NCBI GenBank assembly: GCA_964437425.1
Contig: CAYTGO010000001.1
Coordinates: 192,573 to 256,572 of the forward strand
Origin: Scalindua sp964437425
Lineage (GTDB): Bacteria; Planctomycetota; Brocadiia; Brocadiales; Scalinduaceae
Reading direction: 5' to 3'
Length of the DNA stretch: 64,000 bases
The notes under the pieces are model-generated. The model made no database searches and was not told the origin of the DNA. It saw nothing but the letters and a program-made list of their open reading frames with translations. Shown here one piece after another: positions 54,162 to 62,555 of the stretch (its first letter is position 1; each line of letters starts with the position of its first letter). The position numbers and the translations under genes were made by a program.

Positions 54162-54515
54162 ATGCTAGCTAAAGTAACATTCCCTAACAGAAGACGAAGA
54201 AAGAGGCTTGATGGAGGATTCGAAATATCGTTTCCTGATCAGGTTAAAGGCAGGACAAAAAATGTCAGTTCAAATGGCGCTTCTTTCGAAGTGATAACTA
54301 ATGATATCAATGCATTTCTACTGGGAACAATAATCCCTCTTGAGATAACAACAGCCAATACAACACTTGATTCTAAAATGAAAAAACTTTTCCTTAGTGG
54401 AAAAGGTCTGGTTGTTAGTAGAGAGGTAGAGGAAGCCACCGATTGTGGAATTAGATTGAGCATAGCTGTTCAATTTAAGGAAAAACTCAATTTCTGGGTG
54501 CCTTCTAATAATTAG
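54162..54515 (+). CDS. PilZ-domain protein (c-di-GMP receptor candidate)
   Basis: A 117-residue protein that is essentially one PilZ domain. The start ATG 54162 has GAGGAGAG at seven bases and directly precedes the domain; a longer frame from 54027 adds a non-homologous Cys-rich head. Basic N-terminus PNRRRRKRLDGG gives the RXXXR c-di-GMP site, and GRTKNVSSNGASFEV the following N-x-S-x-x-G motif. Both c-di-GMP contact motifs are therefore present. A diguanylate cyclase lies at 33793 in the window. Confidence 0.88.
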   Translation: MLAKVTFPNRRRRKRLDGGFEISFPDQVKGRTKNVSSNGASFEVITNDINAFLLGTIIPLEITTANTTLDSKMKKLFLSGKGLVVSREVEEATDCGIRLSIAVQFKEKLNFWVPSNN

Positions 54516-54825
54516 AATCCAAGCCTGATTGAACCAGCCGCAAAAAGGCTCCACTGTAAGCAGATCAGGGTGCGCCTCAGGCGAGAACCAATAAGGTGCC
54601 GGATTCGTCCTGAAAAATGTAACTCAAGCCTGGGTTTGAGTTGCATTTGTTTGTATTGCAAACATTGGTAAAAACGACAATCGTCTGATTTGTTGTCCTC
54701 TTTCCACCCCAAACATAGTAGATCCTCACACTCAAAAAATCCTTGTCTGGTTATCTGAAAAGCTTATAATTTACATCTCACAGCCATCTCCACATTAATA
54801 TAATGAATCTGCATCGATATATAAT
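54516..54825. other. Intergenic stretch between PilZ and the first DUF1566 gene
   Basis: 310 bases without a gene. A hairpin AACTCAA/TTGAGTT is at 54621-54642. No reading frame with a ribosome site. Confidence 0.45.
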
Positions 54826-55416
54826 ATGAGAAAACAGTTGCTACGTACCTTAATCATATTATTTGTATTTCTTTTAATGCCTGTTATTCATGCTGCCGAA
54901 GAATCATACATAACTATTCGCTCATCCTACGCAGATATCTCTGTGCCACAGATACAGTCAATACCTAATCTAGTAATAGACAAAAAGGAAGATTGGGGGT
55001 TCTGGGGTCATAGTACAATCATCCACCATTATGAATTGAAATCTATAAAGGCTGACAAGGTTGTGGTAGATCATACCACAGGCTTGATGTGGCACCAGTC
55101 CGGTTCTGAAAAATATATGAATTGGAAGTTGGCAAATAACTGGGTGGAACAGTTGAATGGAAAAGGTTACGCAGGGTTTAATGATTGGAGATTGCCTACA
55201 GTGGAAGAGGCTTTCTCACTGCTTGAGACGAGTAAAAAGAATGGTAATCTGTACATAGACCACGCATTTGATATTAAACAGCAATGGATATGGACTGGTG
55301 ACAAAATGAAAGGTTTGGAAGCAGCGTGGGTTGTGGCCTTCTACGATAGCAACGTATGTTGGTACGCCTTTACCAGTCGCTACCACTATGTCCGTCCGGT
55401 TCGCTCAATCAAATGA
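54826..55416 (+). CDS. Exported DUF1566 (Lcl-C) protein, paralog 1
   Basis: A 196-residue exported protein with a signal peptide (residues 1-23, ending HAA). The DUF1566 domain has TTGLMWHQSGSEKYMNWKLANNWVEQLN, NDWRLPTVEEAFSLLE, and ends RYHYVRPVRSIK; the lectin-like fold is seen in surface and phage tail-fibre proteins and may bind glycans. A close paralog sits at 57916-58533, with two membrane-anchored proteins between. Start ATG lacks a strong ribosome site; an ATAT-rich leader precedes it. Confidence 0.85.
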   Translation: MRKQLLRTLIILFVFLLMPVIHAAEESYITIRSSYADISVPQIQSIPNLVIDKKEDWGFWGHSTIIHHYELKSIKADKVVVDHTTGLMWHQSGSEKYMNWKLANNWVEQLNGKGYAGFNDWRLPTVEEAFSLLETSKKNGNLYIDHAFDIKQQWIWTGDKMKGLEAAWVVAFYDSNVCWYAFTSRYHYVRPVRSIK

Positions 55417-55957
55417 TACAAATTGATTTTAATGTTGCATCTACCCCAGTCACAAAACTATATCTAACCGGTAATATATCTATGTATTCTGATTATTAAA
55501 TTCCCCGTTGTAATGTACCCCATCATTTTTCAGGTTTGATCAAGCCTGAACTTATACCTTATTTTATGGGAAATAGAATGTAGTTGGAGTATCACGAATG
55601 TCTCGTCGCAGTTTATTGTGTAAGCAGAAAATAGTAAATATTTGAAAGTATTAGAGAAAATTATGATTACCAAACGTAATCTAAAGCCTTCCTGAATTAG
55701 GTTCTCTCATATTTACCATTGAAACTCTCCGGCGTTTCATGTACTATCGCTTTGTTGATCCTCACTGTGTGGCTTCCGGTATGAATTATATATTTACTTA
55801 CTTCGCTTTACATGGTAAGGCTTTATTTGGTAGCGACGGAATACCTGATGCTCTACCTCTTGTGCCTGATACAGTTGAAGCGTAGCAGAAATTGTCTGTT
55901 TGACACACTCTAACTTTAAAGGTAGTACAAAGAACCGGGACAGGCCAGAAGAACATA
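55417..55957. other. Gap holding a copy of the antiporter leader and a decayed frame
   Basis: 541 bases with no good gene. 55462-55671 repeats the leader of the antiporter gene at 60888-61094, down to the ATGATTACC start, after which the frame stops within ten codons. After that, 55739-55885 is an open frame of 48 codons without a ribosome site. A minus-strand frame of 75 residues at 55798-56025 is probably spurious. Confidence 0.6.
55462..55671 (+). repeat. Copy of the cation/proton antiporter 5' leader (no gene attached)
   Basis: Highly similar by eye, base for base apart from scattered substitutions and small indels, to 60888-61094, which directly precedes the antiporter gene at 61086. 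Shared blocks include GTAATATATCTATGTATTCT and GCAGTTTATTGTG-like segments. Here the copied ATG is followed by a stop after ten codons. Confidence 0.85.
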
Positions 55958-56341
55958 ATGAAAACGGCAAATAGCTTAGTCACTCCATTGGTTGTTTTAC
56001 TGATTATATTGTGTGTCGTAAACACTTCCGTATCTTTTATATTTTATAAAATTCGTCAAGATGAAAGAATGAAGATTCGCATGCTTGAAAATCAGGTTAG
56101 TGTCCTGGAACAATCATTAGAACCAATTAAAAAATCATTTCTTAACCTGAGAACGAAGGTTGAAAATACGATAATTCAATCCATTCAAAGATTTGATGAT
56201 ACATTAAGAGAGATTGAAGGTTCTCCGGTTGCAATTCCTCTAAAAGTTGATGAAATAGATAAAAAAATTCAGGTCTTAATCAATGAGATAGATAATCTGA
56301 ATAAAAAAATAACTATCAATTCACAAAATGCTAACAATTAG
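55958..56341 (+). CDS. Membrane-anchored coiled-coil protein of unknown function
   Basis: A 127-residue protein with one N-terminal helix (about 8-30) and a long heptad-like, Lys/Glu/Ile-rich coiled coil (about 40-120). No family is recognised. It lies 134 bases before a larger protein with a similar anchor, both between DUF1566 paralogs. Possibly partners in one envelope structure. Confidence 0.6.
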   Translation: MKTANSLVTPLVVLLIILCVVNTSVSFIFYKIRQDERMKIRMLENQVSVLEQSLEPIKKSFLNLRTKVENTIIQSIQRFDDTLREIEGSPVAIPLKVDEIDKKIQVLINEIDNLNKKITINSQNANN

Positions 56342-56475
56342 TATTCTCATCAACCATGATGTATCTTCTTGTTGATGGAAGCAATTTTAACAGCAGAAAT
56401 ACATCGAAGGAAACCTCTTTTTGTACATGGTAACCAATCATATACTTTACAAAAGCCCAAGAGTTAATCAATAAA

Positions 56476-57777
56476 ATGAAGGAAAATTTTAAACTATATT
56501 CCATACTAAGCCTGATTCTTGTAAATTTGTTGCTCTTTTTTTTATTAGGAAATATCATTTTTTCTGAAAATAAAAAACGTGGCTTTCATTTAACCGAATT
56601 CGCGAAGATAAACTACATAAACAGGGATCTACAAGATGAAAAGAAATTACTATTACAATTTCAGGAAAAATCAATAAAGATGTTTGACGATAAAATGTTT
56701 GATAGATTAACTGAGGTTCCCAAATTTAAAACAGAAAATATTGACAAACTTCTCAATATAGATAAAAAGGTATCAAGATTACAAAAAGAAGTTTTAGACT
56801 TAACATTCAGCATTGCGGATAAACATGTGAAAATTAATGAAGAACACTTAAACGAAATTACAAAGATCAAAGTATCTGTTCCAGAGAAGATGACTGATAC
56901 GGCGATTGAGATTCCATTACTTAATAAACTATCACATCTAATAGAAGAAAATAATGAATTAATAATTCTTCAAAACAATAAACCAATTTATTACTGGATT
57001 GATTTTTTTAATTCACAGAATCCGATATTATGGGTTAGGATTGATGAAATTTCACAAAAAAAACCGGTAATATTAACGTTATACGAAAATAAAATGAAAT
57101 ATTATAATTTTAATAATTCATTATGGAATCAAGGAAACAAGGTGTTTTTGCTATTTGTTGACAGGCACACATTTTATGGTTGGGATACTTTTGGAACTAT
57201 AAATCCTTCATTAAACATAAGGATAATTCCAGAGAGTGAAGGGTTAAGAGTAGACACATCATACCATAGAAAAGACCTTGGTATTTCCAGGGATATACAG
57301 GCGATAGAAAACAATGTTGAAATCAAATATGTAATAAGAAATTTTAAACTGCCAACTACCAGTTATCAATTTCAACTAAACACTTATACCGATGTGGGGG
57401 GAGCTGTAACAACTATAGATAGCCCAATTTATGCCAGAAAGATGGCGGGTTTTAGAAAGCAAAATGATACATATAGAGAGATTGGCTTAGGTAGTATGGA
57501 ATATGAGAAAAAATATTGCATCAAGCATATTGTGAGTTTTGAGAAACAGACAGTTGATTATAGTGTCTTTTCTGAAACAGGAAAGATTCAGGCAGAGTTA
57601 AAAGACCAGAGTTTTCAAGTTGGAGGAAGGTGTTCATCAGATAAAATCCCAATAGTAAAAAACATAAGTAGGGTTGTCCTGGGTCATACCTGCAGTGGGG
57701 AAATTGGAGATACCGAGCTTCGTTATTTATTTATGAGAACAATTCCCTTGTTCACTCCGATAGTACAATTTATGTAG
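56476..57777 (+). CDS. Membrane-anchored protein of unknown function
   Basis: A 433-residue protein: N-terminal helix (about 7-29), a charged helical stem to about residue 160, then a beta-rich part, about residues 170-420, with PILWVRIDEISQKKPVILTL, like a jelly-roll or DUF2341-type binding domain, and a Cys pair (GGRCSSD, GHTCSGE). No firm family. Codon and base composition, very rich in A, differ from the housekeeping genes. Stands in the DUF1566 locus; a surface-protein role is inference. Confidence 0.55.
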   Translation: MKENFKLYSILSLILVNLLLFFLLGNIIFSENKKRGFHLTEFAKINYINRDLQDEKKLLLQFQEKSIKMFDDKMFDRLTEVPKFKTENIDKLLNIDKKVSRLQKEVLDLTFSIADKHVKINEEHLNEITKIKVSVPEKMTDTAIEIPLLNKLSHLIEENNELIILQNNKPIYYWIDFFNSQNPILWVRIDEISQKKPVILTLYENKMKYYNFNNSLWNQGNKVFLLFVDRHTFYGWDTFGTINPSLNIRIIPESEGLRVDTSYHRKDLGISRDIQAIENNVEIKYVIRNFKLPTTSYQFQLNTYTDVGGAVTTIDSPIYARKMAGFRKQNDTYREIGLGSMEYEKKYCIKHIVSFEKQTVDYSVFSETGKIQAELKDQSFQVGGRCSSDKIPIVKNISRVVLGHTCSGEIGDTELRYLFMRTIPLFTPIVQFM

Positions 57778-57915
57778 GTGGTGGAGATAGTCCGTTACGT
57801 AAAAAAAGAAATTTATCTTGCCAAAAACTGCAAAAGTAGAACTGCCTGATAAGACTATAATCTCGCTCTTGCAGCTTTATCTGTATCATCTGCTTGATTA
57901 ACCAGGACTTATAAT

Positions 57916-58533
57916 ATGAAAAAATATCTGCTACTATTCTCAGCCATATCATTTGTGTTTCTTTCAATGCCTGTTATTTGCTCGGAAGCAGACACACGCA
58001 TGATTCTCCGTTCATATTGTGTTGATTTGTCTGTATCTAAGGTACAGACAATGCCTAATTTCATTAAGGGCAAAGAAATAAAAAAGCATGTAACAGTTGA
58101 CAGGCGAATAATATGTGGAGTCCATGGGTACAGTACAATACAGCATAAATATGTTCAGAGAGAGATTGGTTCGGATAGGGTGGTTATAGACAATGCTACA
58201 GGACTAATGTGGTATCAGTCCGGGTCTAGAAAATATATGAAATATGAAAGAGCTAAGGAATGGCTGGAACATCAAAACAAGAAAAGGTATGCCGGTTATC
58301 AGGACTGGCGCTTGCCAACAGTGGAGGAGGCTGTATCACTGCTGGAATCTAGTAAAAATAGAAGTGGCCTATACATAGACACCATTTTTAGCAACAAGCA
58401 AAGATTTATTTGGACTGGTGATAACAATGATTCGAAGTATGGGTGGGATGTGAACTTCATCTTAAGCTGCGTTTATCGGAAGGAATACATCAACGACATC
58501 AATTTCGTTCGTCCTGTCCGCTCAATAAGATGA
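57916..58533 (+). CDS. Exported DUF1566 (Lcl-C) protein, paralog 2
   Basis: A 205-residue exported protein with a signal peptide (MKKYLLLFSAISFVFLSMPV, ending ICS). The DUF1566 region mirrors paralog 1: ATGLMWYQSGSRKYMKYERA, QDWRLPTVEEAVSLLE, WTGDN, and NFVRPVRSIR. The first half differs more than the DUF1566 part, with a ten-residue Lys-rich insertion. The pair encloses the two anchored proteins at 55958 and 56476. Confidence 0.85.
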   Translation: MKKYLLLFSAISFVFLSMPVICSEADTRMILRSYCVDLSVSKVQTMPNFIKGKEIKKHVTVDRRIICGVHGYSTIQHKYVQREIGSDRVVIDNATGLMWYQSGSRKYMKYERAKEWLEHQNKKRYAGYQDWRLPTVEEAVSLLESSKNRSGLYIDTIFSNKQRFIWTGDNNDSKYGWDVNFILSCVYRKEYINDINFVRPVRSIR

Positions 58534-58869
58534 TACGATTCAATATAAGAAAGCAGTTCATTAAGGTTCCACGTTGCAAACTCAAGACACTCTTCATAGT
58601 CAATTTCATCATTTAATATTTCCTGCATTGCTGAACAAGTATCAAAATCCAGCTTCTCAATATTGTTCCCCTGTATGTATGCAGCGATTTCTTCTATACA
58701 CCAATTGAGAATTGCTGAAGATACGGTTTGGTTTTAGCGTTGAGCCAGTTAGGATTGGTTATCATTTTCCCTCTTGATTCTGAAATTTACCTGAGTATTA
58801 TAATCCTAATATTTGTGGTTTTATACAGAAATGTCTCATAAAACTACACCATAGGGAGTATACCGTTTT
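58534..58869. other. Gap after DUF1566 paralog 2
   Basis: 336 bases with no intact gene. It includes the minus-strand remnant at 58552-58733. The plus-strand epimerase leader begins about 58750; no clear promoter hexamers. Confidence 0.45.
58552..58733 (-). pseudogene. Decayed minus-strand coding fragment
   Basis: An uninterrupted minus-strand frame of about 60 codons with protein-like composition (e.g. LNWCIEEIAAYIQGNNIEKL, EILNDEIDYEECLEFATW) but an upstream TAA and no usable start before an internal ATG at 58628. It resembles the tail of a small helical protein; no family is recognised. Possibly a remnant of a lost gene. Confidence 0.3.
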
Positions 58870-59934
58870 ATGAAAGAAATTGCTTTGTTGGGAGGATCCC
58901 GTTTTATTGGTGTTCATTTAATACAGGCATTGTGTCAGCAAGGGCATAAGGTCACCGTCTATAATCGGAATTTGACCACTCCTCCTGTACCTTATCCTGA
59001 GGGGACTCGGTTGGTAAAAGGAAATCGCAATAATCCTGAGGATTTAAGAAGGTTATTCAGAAATGAATTTGATGTCGTTTTTGATATAAGTGGTTTTACA
59101 CCGAAACATGTTGAACCAATTGTCATGAAATACCGTTCTCGTATCAAACATTACATTTTTTGCAGTACACCTTCTGTATACAAGATTCCTCCTCCTTCTC
59201 CATTTGATGAAAATGTTCCTCGAATATTTGATGAAAACACTTATGGTGGTGATAAAGCTTTAGTAGAGAATATATTATTGACCAATTATAAAGAAAACCA
59301 ATGGCCTATAACTATTTTTCGACCTTCAGGTGTTTTTGGACCATATGATCCATATAAAGTCGGATCTGTTTTCTATCGACTAACAAACTCGCTGCCCATC
59401 CAGACCAGGAACAATTATAGAGCTAATCTACTTTTTGTAGAGGATCTTGTTAATGCTTTTTTGTCAGCTATGAATAATCCTGTTTCCTACGGAAAGATAT
59501 ACGGGCTGGGAGGAGATGACATTACGTCTCCTCTTGAATTCATTGAATTATGTGGGAAGATTAGCACCTATCCTCCTGTTTTGGATTCTATTAGTAACCC
59601 TGATTTATATAAAAGCCATGATGCCGGGTTTTCATTAGTATCGTCATGTAATTTTGTAACTGATTGTCGTAAAGTAAAATCAGAGTTAGGACTGAGATTT
59701 ACCCCTTTAGACGAAGCCGTAAGCAAAACTATTTTATGGCTTATGGAGAATCCTTCTTACCTTAGGCGCTATGTTTTACATGGAGATAAATATGAGTTAA
59801 ACAATCTTTCTGTTCCGAGGTATGCAAAGGTATATTGGAAAGGAGTTGACTTATTGACTGGGTATAGATCTAGGATTGCCAGTATCAAATGGTTGAAAAG
59901 CTGCTATAATTTTATAGTGAGACTTTTGAATTAA
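58870..59934 (+). CDS. NAD-dependent epimerase/dehydratase-family protein
   Basis: A 354-residue extended short-chain dehydrogenase. NAD site GGSRFIG at 8-14, the FDISGFTPKHVEP and FCSTPSVY strand with Ser, and Y-x3-K in ENTYGGDKALVE. It continues with the FRPSGVFGPYDPY substrate loop and a C-terminal LGLRFTPLDEAVSKTI region. Similar to nucleotide-sugar epimerases and reductases, but the substrate is not known. It is followed by a DEDDh exonuclease in the same direction after 147 bases. Confidence 0.85.
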   Translation: MKEIALLGGSRFIGVHLIQALCQQGHKVTVYNRNLTTPPVPYPEGTRLVKGNRNNPEDLRRLFRNEFDVVFDISGFTPKHVEPIVMKYRSRIKHYIFCSTPSVYKIPPPSPFDENVPRIFDENTYGGDKALVENILLTNYKENQWPITIFRPSGVFGPYDPYKVGSVFYRLTNSLPIQTRNNYRANLLFVEDLVNAFLSAMNNPVSYGKIYGLGGDDITSPLEFIELCGKISTYPPVLDSISNPDLYKSHDAGFSLVSSCNFVTDCRKVKSELGLRFTPLDEAVSKTILWLMENPSYLRRYVLHGDKYELNNLSVPRYAKVYWKGVDLLTGYRSRIASIKWLKSCYNFIVRLLN

Positions 59935-60081
59935 AAAGTATTGTGAGATTTCAGACTTGGTGTTAATGACTTGGAAGGAATAGACATAAATCTACAAGAG
60001 AGCATATCAATAAAAGATGGTGTAAGGAGTATGATACATTTCTGCCAAATATGCTAAGCAAATCCAATAAAAATAATAAAG

Positions 60082-60846
60082 ATGAGTCATAAAGAAGTTG
60101 TTATATACGATCTAGAGTTTACTACATGGCCAGGAGCAATTGAAAGAAATTGGTCAGGGATAGAAGAATACAGAGAGATCATCAGTATCGGGGCTATTCG
60201 TGTTGATTTGGATAATTTGCAAGAGATAGAAGCAATGGAAGTTATTGTAAAACCATCCGTGAATCCAAGTTTATCTGATTATTGTACTAATTTGACCGGA
60301 ATTACTGATGGACATATTAAAGTAGAAGGTATAGAAATACATGAAGCTCTACAAAAGTTTGCAAGTTTTATAGAGGAAAGAAATATTTTCAGCTATGGAT
60401 TCGATATTGTGGTAATTCTTGAGAATTTGAGGCTCAACAATATTCAGTTTAATGCAAAAACACTCAACCGGGATCGTTCAATAATTTTAAAAGAATACCA
60501 TAAGGACAATGGCAATCAAATTGAATCACCACATGAATTAAACGTATTAGAAGTTCCTTTATATGGTCCAGGCCACAGGGAAGCATTAAAAAGAATATCT
60601 GACGGAGTTCATGTCGAGATGAATTTATATGGAAATTGTGTGAAGTTTTCAGATACTAATATTAAACCTTGGTTCCATGCAAACGCATTTGAGACACAGG
60701 GGAAATGTTCTGGCGAGATTGCTAAAATATTCAGCACTACAGAATTAAAAGGAAATATACATAGTCCATTATTTGATGTACGATCCATTCTTATAGGATT
60801 ACGAGAGCTTGTATTATCTCGACATGCCGAGAGCCCTTTAAAATAA
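60082..60846 (+). CDS. DEDDh-type 3'-5' exonuclease
   Basis: A 254-residue protein of the ERI-1/KapD-like DEDDh nuclease group. Exo I: IYDLEFTTW with Asp10 and Glu12; Exo II: IFSYGFDIVVIL; Exo III: HSPLFDVRSI with His and Asp. These bind two metals for 3'-5' cleavage of DNA or RNA. The middle (about 130-205) has an unusual insertion, EYHKDNGNQIES... GPGHREALKRIS. The gene is in the accessory end of the window. Start ATG 60082 lacks a strong ribosome site. Confidence 0.72.
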   Translation: MSHKEVVIYDLEFTTWPGAIERNWSGIEEYREIISIGAIRVDLDNLQEIEAMEVIVKPSVNPSLSDYCTNLTGITDGHIKVEGIEIHEALQKFASFIEERNIFSYGFDIVVILENLRLNNIQFNAKTLNRDRSIILKEYHKDNGNQIESPHELNVLEVPLYGPGHREALKRISDGVHVEMNLYGNCVKFSDTNIKPWFHANAFETQGKCSGEIAKIFSTTELKGNIHSPLFDVRSILIGLRELVLSRHAESPLK

Positions 60847-60887
60847 TAAGGGTTAAACATATGTTTGTTATCCCCAACTTAAACCAC

Positions 60888-61094
60888 ATCTAACCTGTAA
60901 TATATCTATGTATTCTGATTATTAAGCTCCTCATTGTAATGTATCCCATCATTTTCTGGTTTTATCCAGCCTGAACTTATTCCTTATTTTATGGAAAAAA
61001 GAATTTAGTTGGAGTATCATGAAATTCTTTCTCAGTTTATTGTGTAAGCAGAAAATAGTAATATCTGAAAGCTTTAGAGAAGATTATGATTACC
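60888..61094 (+). repeat. Antiporter leader, second copy
   Basis: Immediately precedes the antiporter gene at 61086 and covers its first three codons; matches 55462-55671 in order and spacing. Confidence 0.85.
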
Positions 61095-62336
61095 GGAAAT
61101 CTAGTTATAAATCTTATCTTGATTCTGGCAGCAGCCTGGTTTCTTGGCAGAGTTTTTACCAGGTTTGGTTTACCTGCTATATTGGGGGAGTTGCTGGCTG
61201 GTATCATCCTCGGGCCTCCATTGCTGGGTATTGTCAGCGCATCCGAACCGCTTGAAATGCTGGCTGAATTTGGGATCTTCTTCCTAATGTTTCACGCCGG
61301 ATTAGAGATGGATCCGAAAGAGGCTGTAGAGCATATCTGGCCATCTATTGCAGTTGCCCTTGGTGGATTTGTCCTTCCATTTATTCTCGGTTTCTTTGCC
61401 TGTCTGATGTTTGGGGGAACGGTTTTTCAATCATTGTTTGTGGGAATGGGGCTTTCTATTACGGCTATAGCCGTCCAGGCCCGGATATTGCATGACATGC
61501 AGATCCAGAATACAACAATAGGACATATCATTATCGGAGCTGCCATTATTGACGACATTCTTGCCTTAGTCACTCTGTCAATACTGTTAGGCCTGGCTGA
61601 GAGTGGTGAGATTCAGATGTTACATATTTCATTTGTTGTTTTTAAGGCAATAGCCTTTTTCGCTCTAACCATTCTCATTGGTCAATTTATAATACCAAAA
61701 CTTATAAGGAAACTGGATGATCGTGAAGCGAAGACGTTTACGTTTGCTCTTATATCTGCTTTGGCTGTTGGCTATTTAGCTGAACTGGCCGGTCTTCACC
61801 TGATCATTGGTGCTTTCCTGGCCGGACAATTCGTACGTAAGGAGATCATAGACAGGGGGTTTTATCAAAAGATTAATGATCGTTTTTACAGCTTGAGTTA
61901 CGGTTTTATGGCACCTATATTCTTTGTTTCACTATCTTTTCATCTACATTTTCAGTGGAAATGGCCTGTTATAATCTTCACTCTTACTATTACATTGATC
62001 GCAATTATAGGTAAGTTAATAGGTTGCGGGTTAGGGGCCTTTCTCTACGGGCATAAAGTTTGGGGTTCTGCTATCATTGGGTGTGGTATGAACGGTCGTG
62101 GAGCTGTTGAAATGGTGGTTGCAGCCGTAGTTATTAACTTGAGTGATAAATTAATTGCCAGCAATACTATAACTGAACCACTCCTCACTCATGATCAATT
62201 TTCAGCCCTGATCTGCATGGCCTTTATAACTACCATCATAGCACCTTTGTCATTGAAATGGACTGTAAAAAAATATTGTACTTATGACGAAAATGCCCAA
62301 TTCTGCAGTCTATGGGAGAGGAGTAAAAAGCATTAA
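61086..62336 (+). CDS. CPA2 cation/proton antiporter, paralog 1 (DD motif)
   Basis: A 416-residue protein with about twelve to thirteen helices, the CPA2 (NhaA/NapA/KefC-type) layout. Ion site Asp156-Asp157 in GAAIIDDILAL, the DD motif of electrogenic Na+/H+ antiporters; the following helix has ELAGLHLIIGAFLAGQFVRKE. No C-terminal TrkA/KTN domain. The next gene is a close paralog with Asn156. The start is ATG 61086 with AGAGAAG-like spacing. The leader is repeated at 55462. Confidence 0.9.
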   Translation: MITGNLVINLILILAAAWFLGRVFTRFGLPAILGELLAGIILGPPLLGIVSASEPLEMLAEFGIFFLMFHAGLEMDPKEAVEHIWPSIAVALGGFVLPFILGFFACLMFGGTVFQSLFVGMGLSITAIAVQARILHDMQIQNTTIGHIIIGAAIIDDILALVTLSILLGLAESGEIQMLHISFVVFKAIAFFALTILIGQFIIPKLIRKLDDREAKTFTFALISALAVGYLAELAGLHLIIGAFLAGQFVRKEIIDRGFYQKINDRFYSLSYGFMAPIFFVSLSFHLHFQWKWPVIIFTLTITLIAIIGKLIGCGLGAFLYGHKVWGSAIIGCGMNGRGAVEMVVAAVVINLSDKLIASNTITEPLLTHDQFSALICMAFITTIIAPLSLKWTVKKYCTYDENAQFCSLWERSKKH

Positions 62337-62461
62337 AAACCGGTTGCATGTCTCGGGTTACGAGTTGTCCATCCACAGACACTGACATACACGTCAAAAA
62401 AGAGAATGAAGAAAAATCTGGATTGAGCGCTTTCGTTCACTCTTGTACAGAACGGTACGTT

Positions 62462-62516
62462 CGCCAGCCAGACGATCATTCTGGCGGGAGCTGGTAGCCG
62501 CAATCTTCAGGTTGCG
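62462..62516. repeat. Two GC-rich hairpins between the antiporters
   Basis: CGCCAG/CTGGCG at 62462-62486 and CGCAATC/GGTTGCG at 62499-62516 with short loops. No T run; may limit read-through or stabilise RNA. Confidence 0.45.
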
Positions 62517-62555
62517 TATCTAAATATTTGAAAAACAGTAACGTTTAAGAAGATT

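Noticed and set aside
55798..56025. 75-residue minus-strand frame in the gap before the coiled-coil gene
   Set aside because: Composition is not protein-like, with no start signal; it overlaps the plus-strand gene at 55958.
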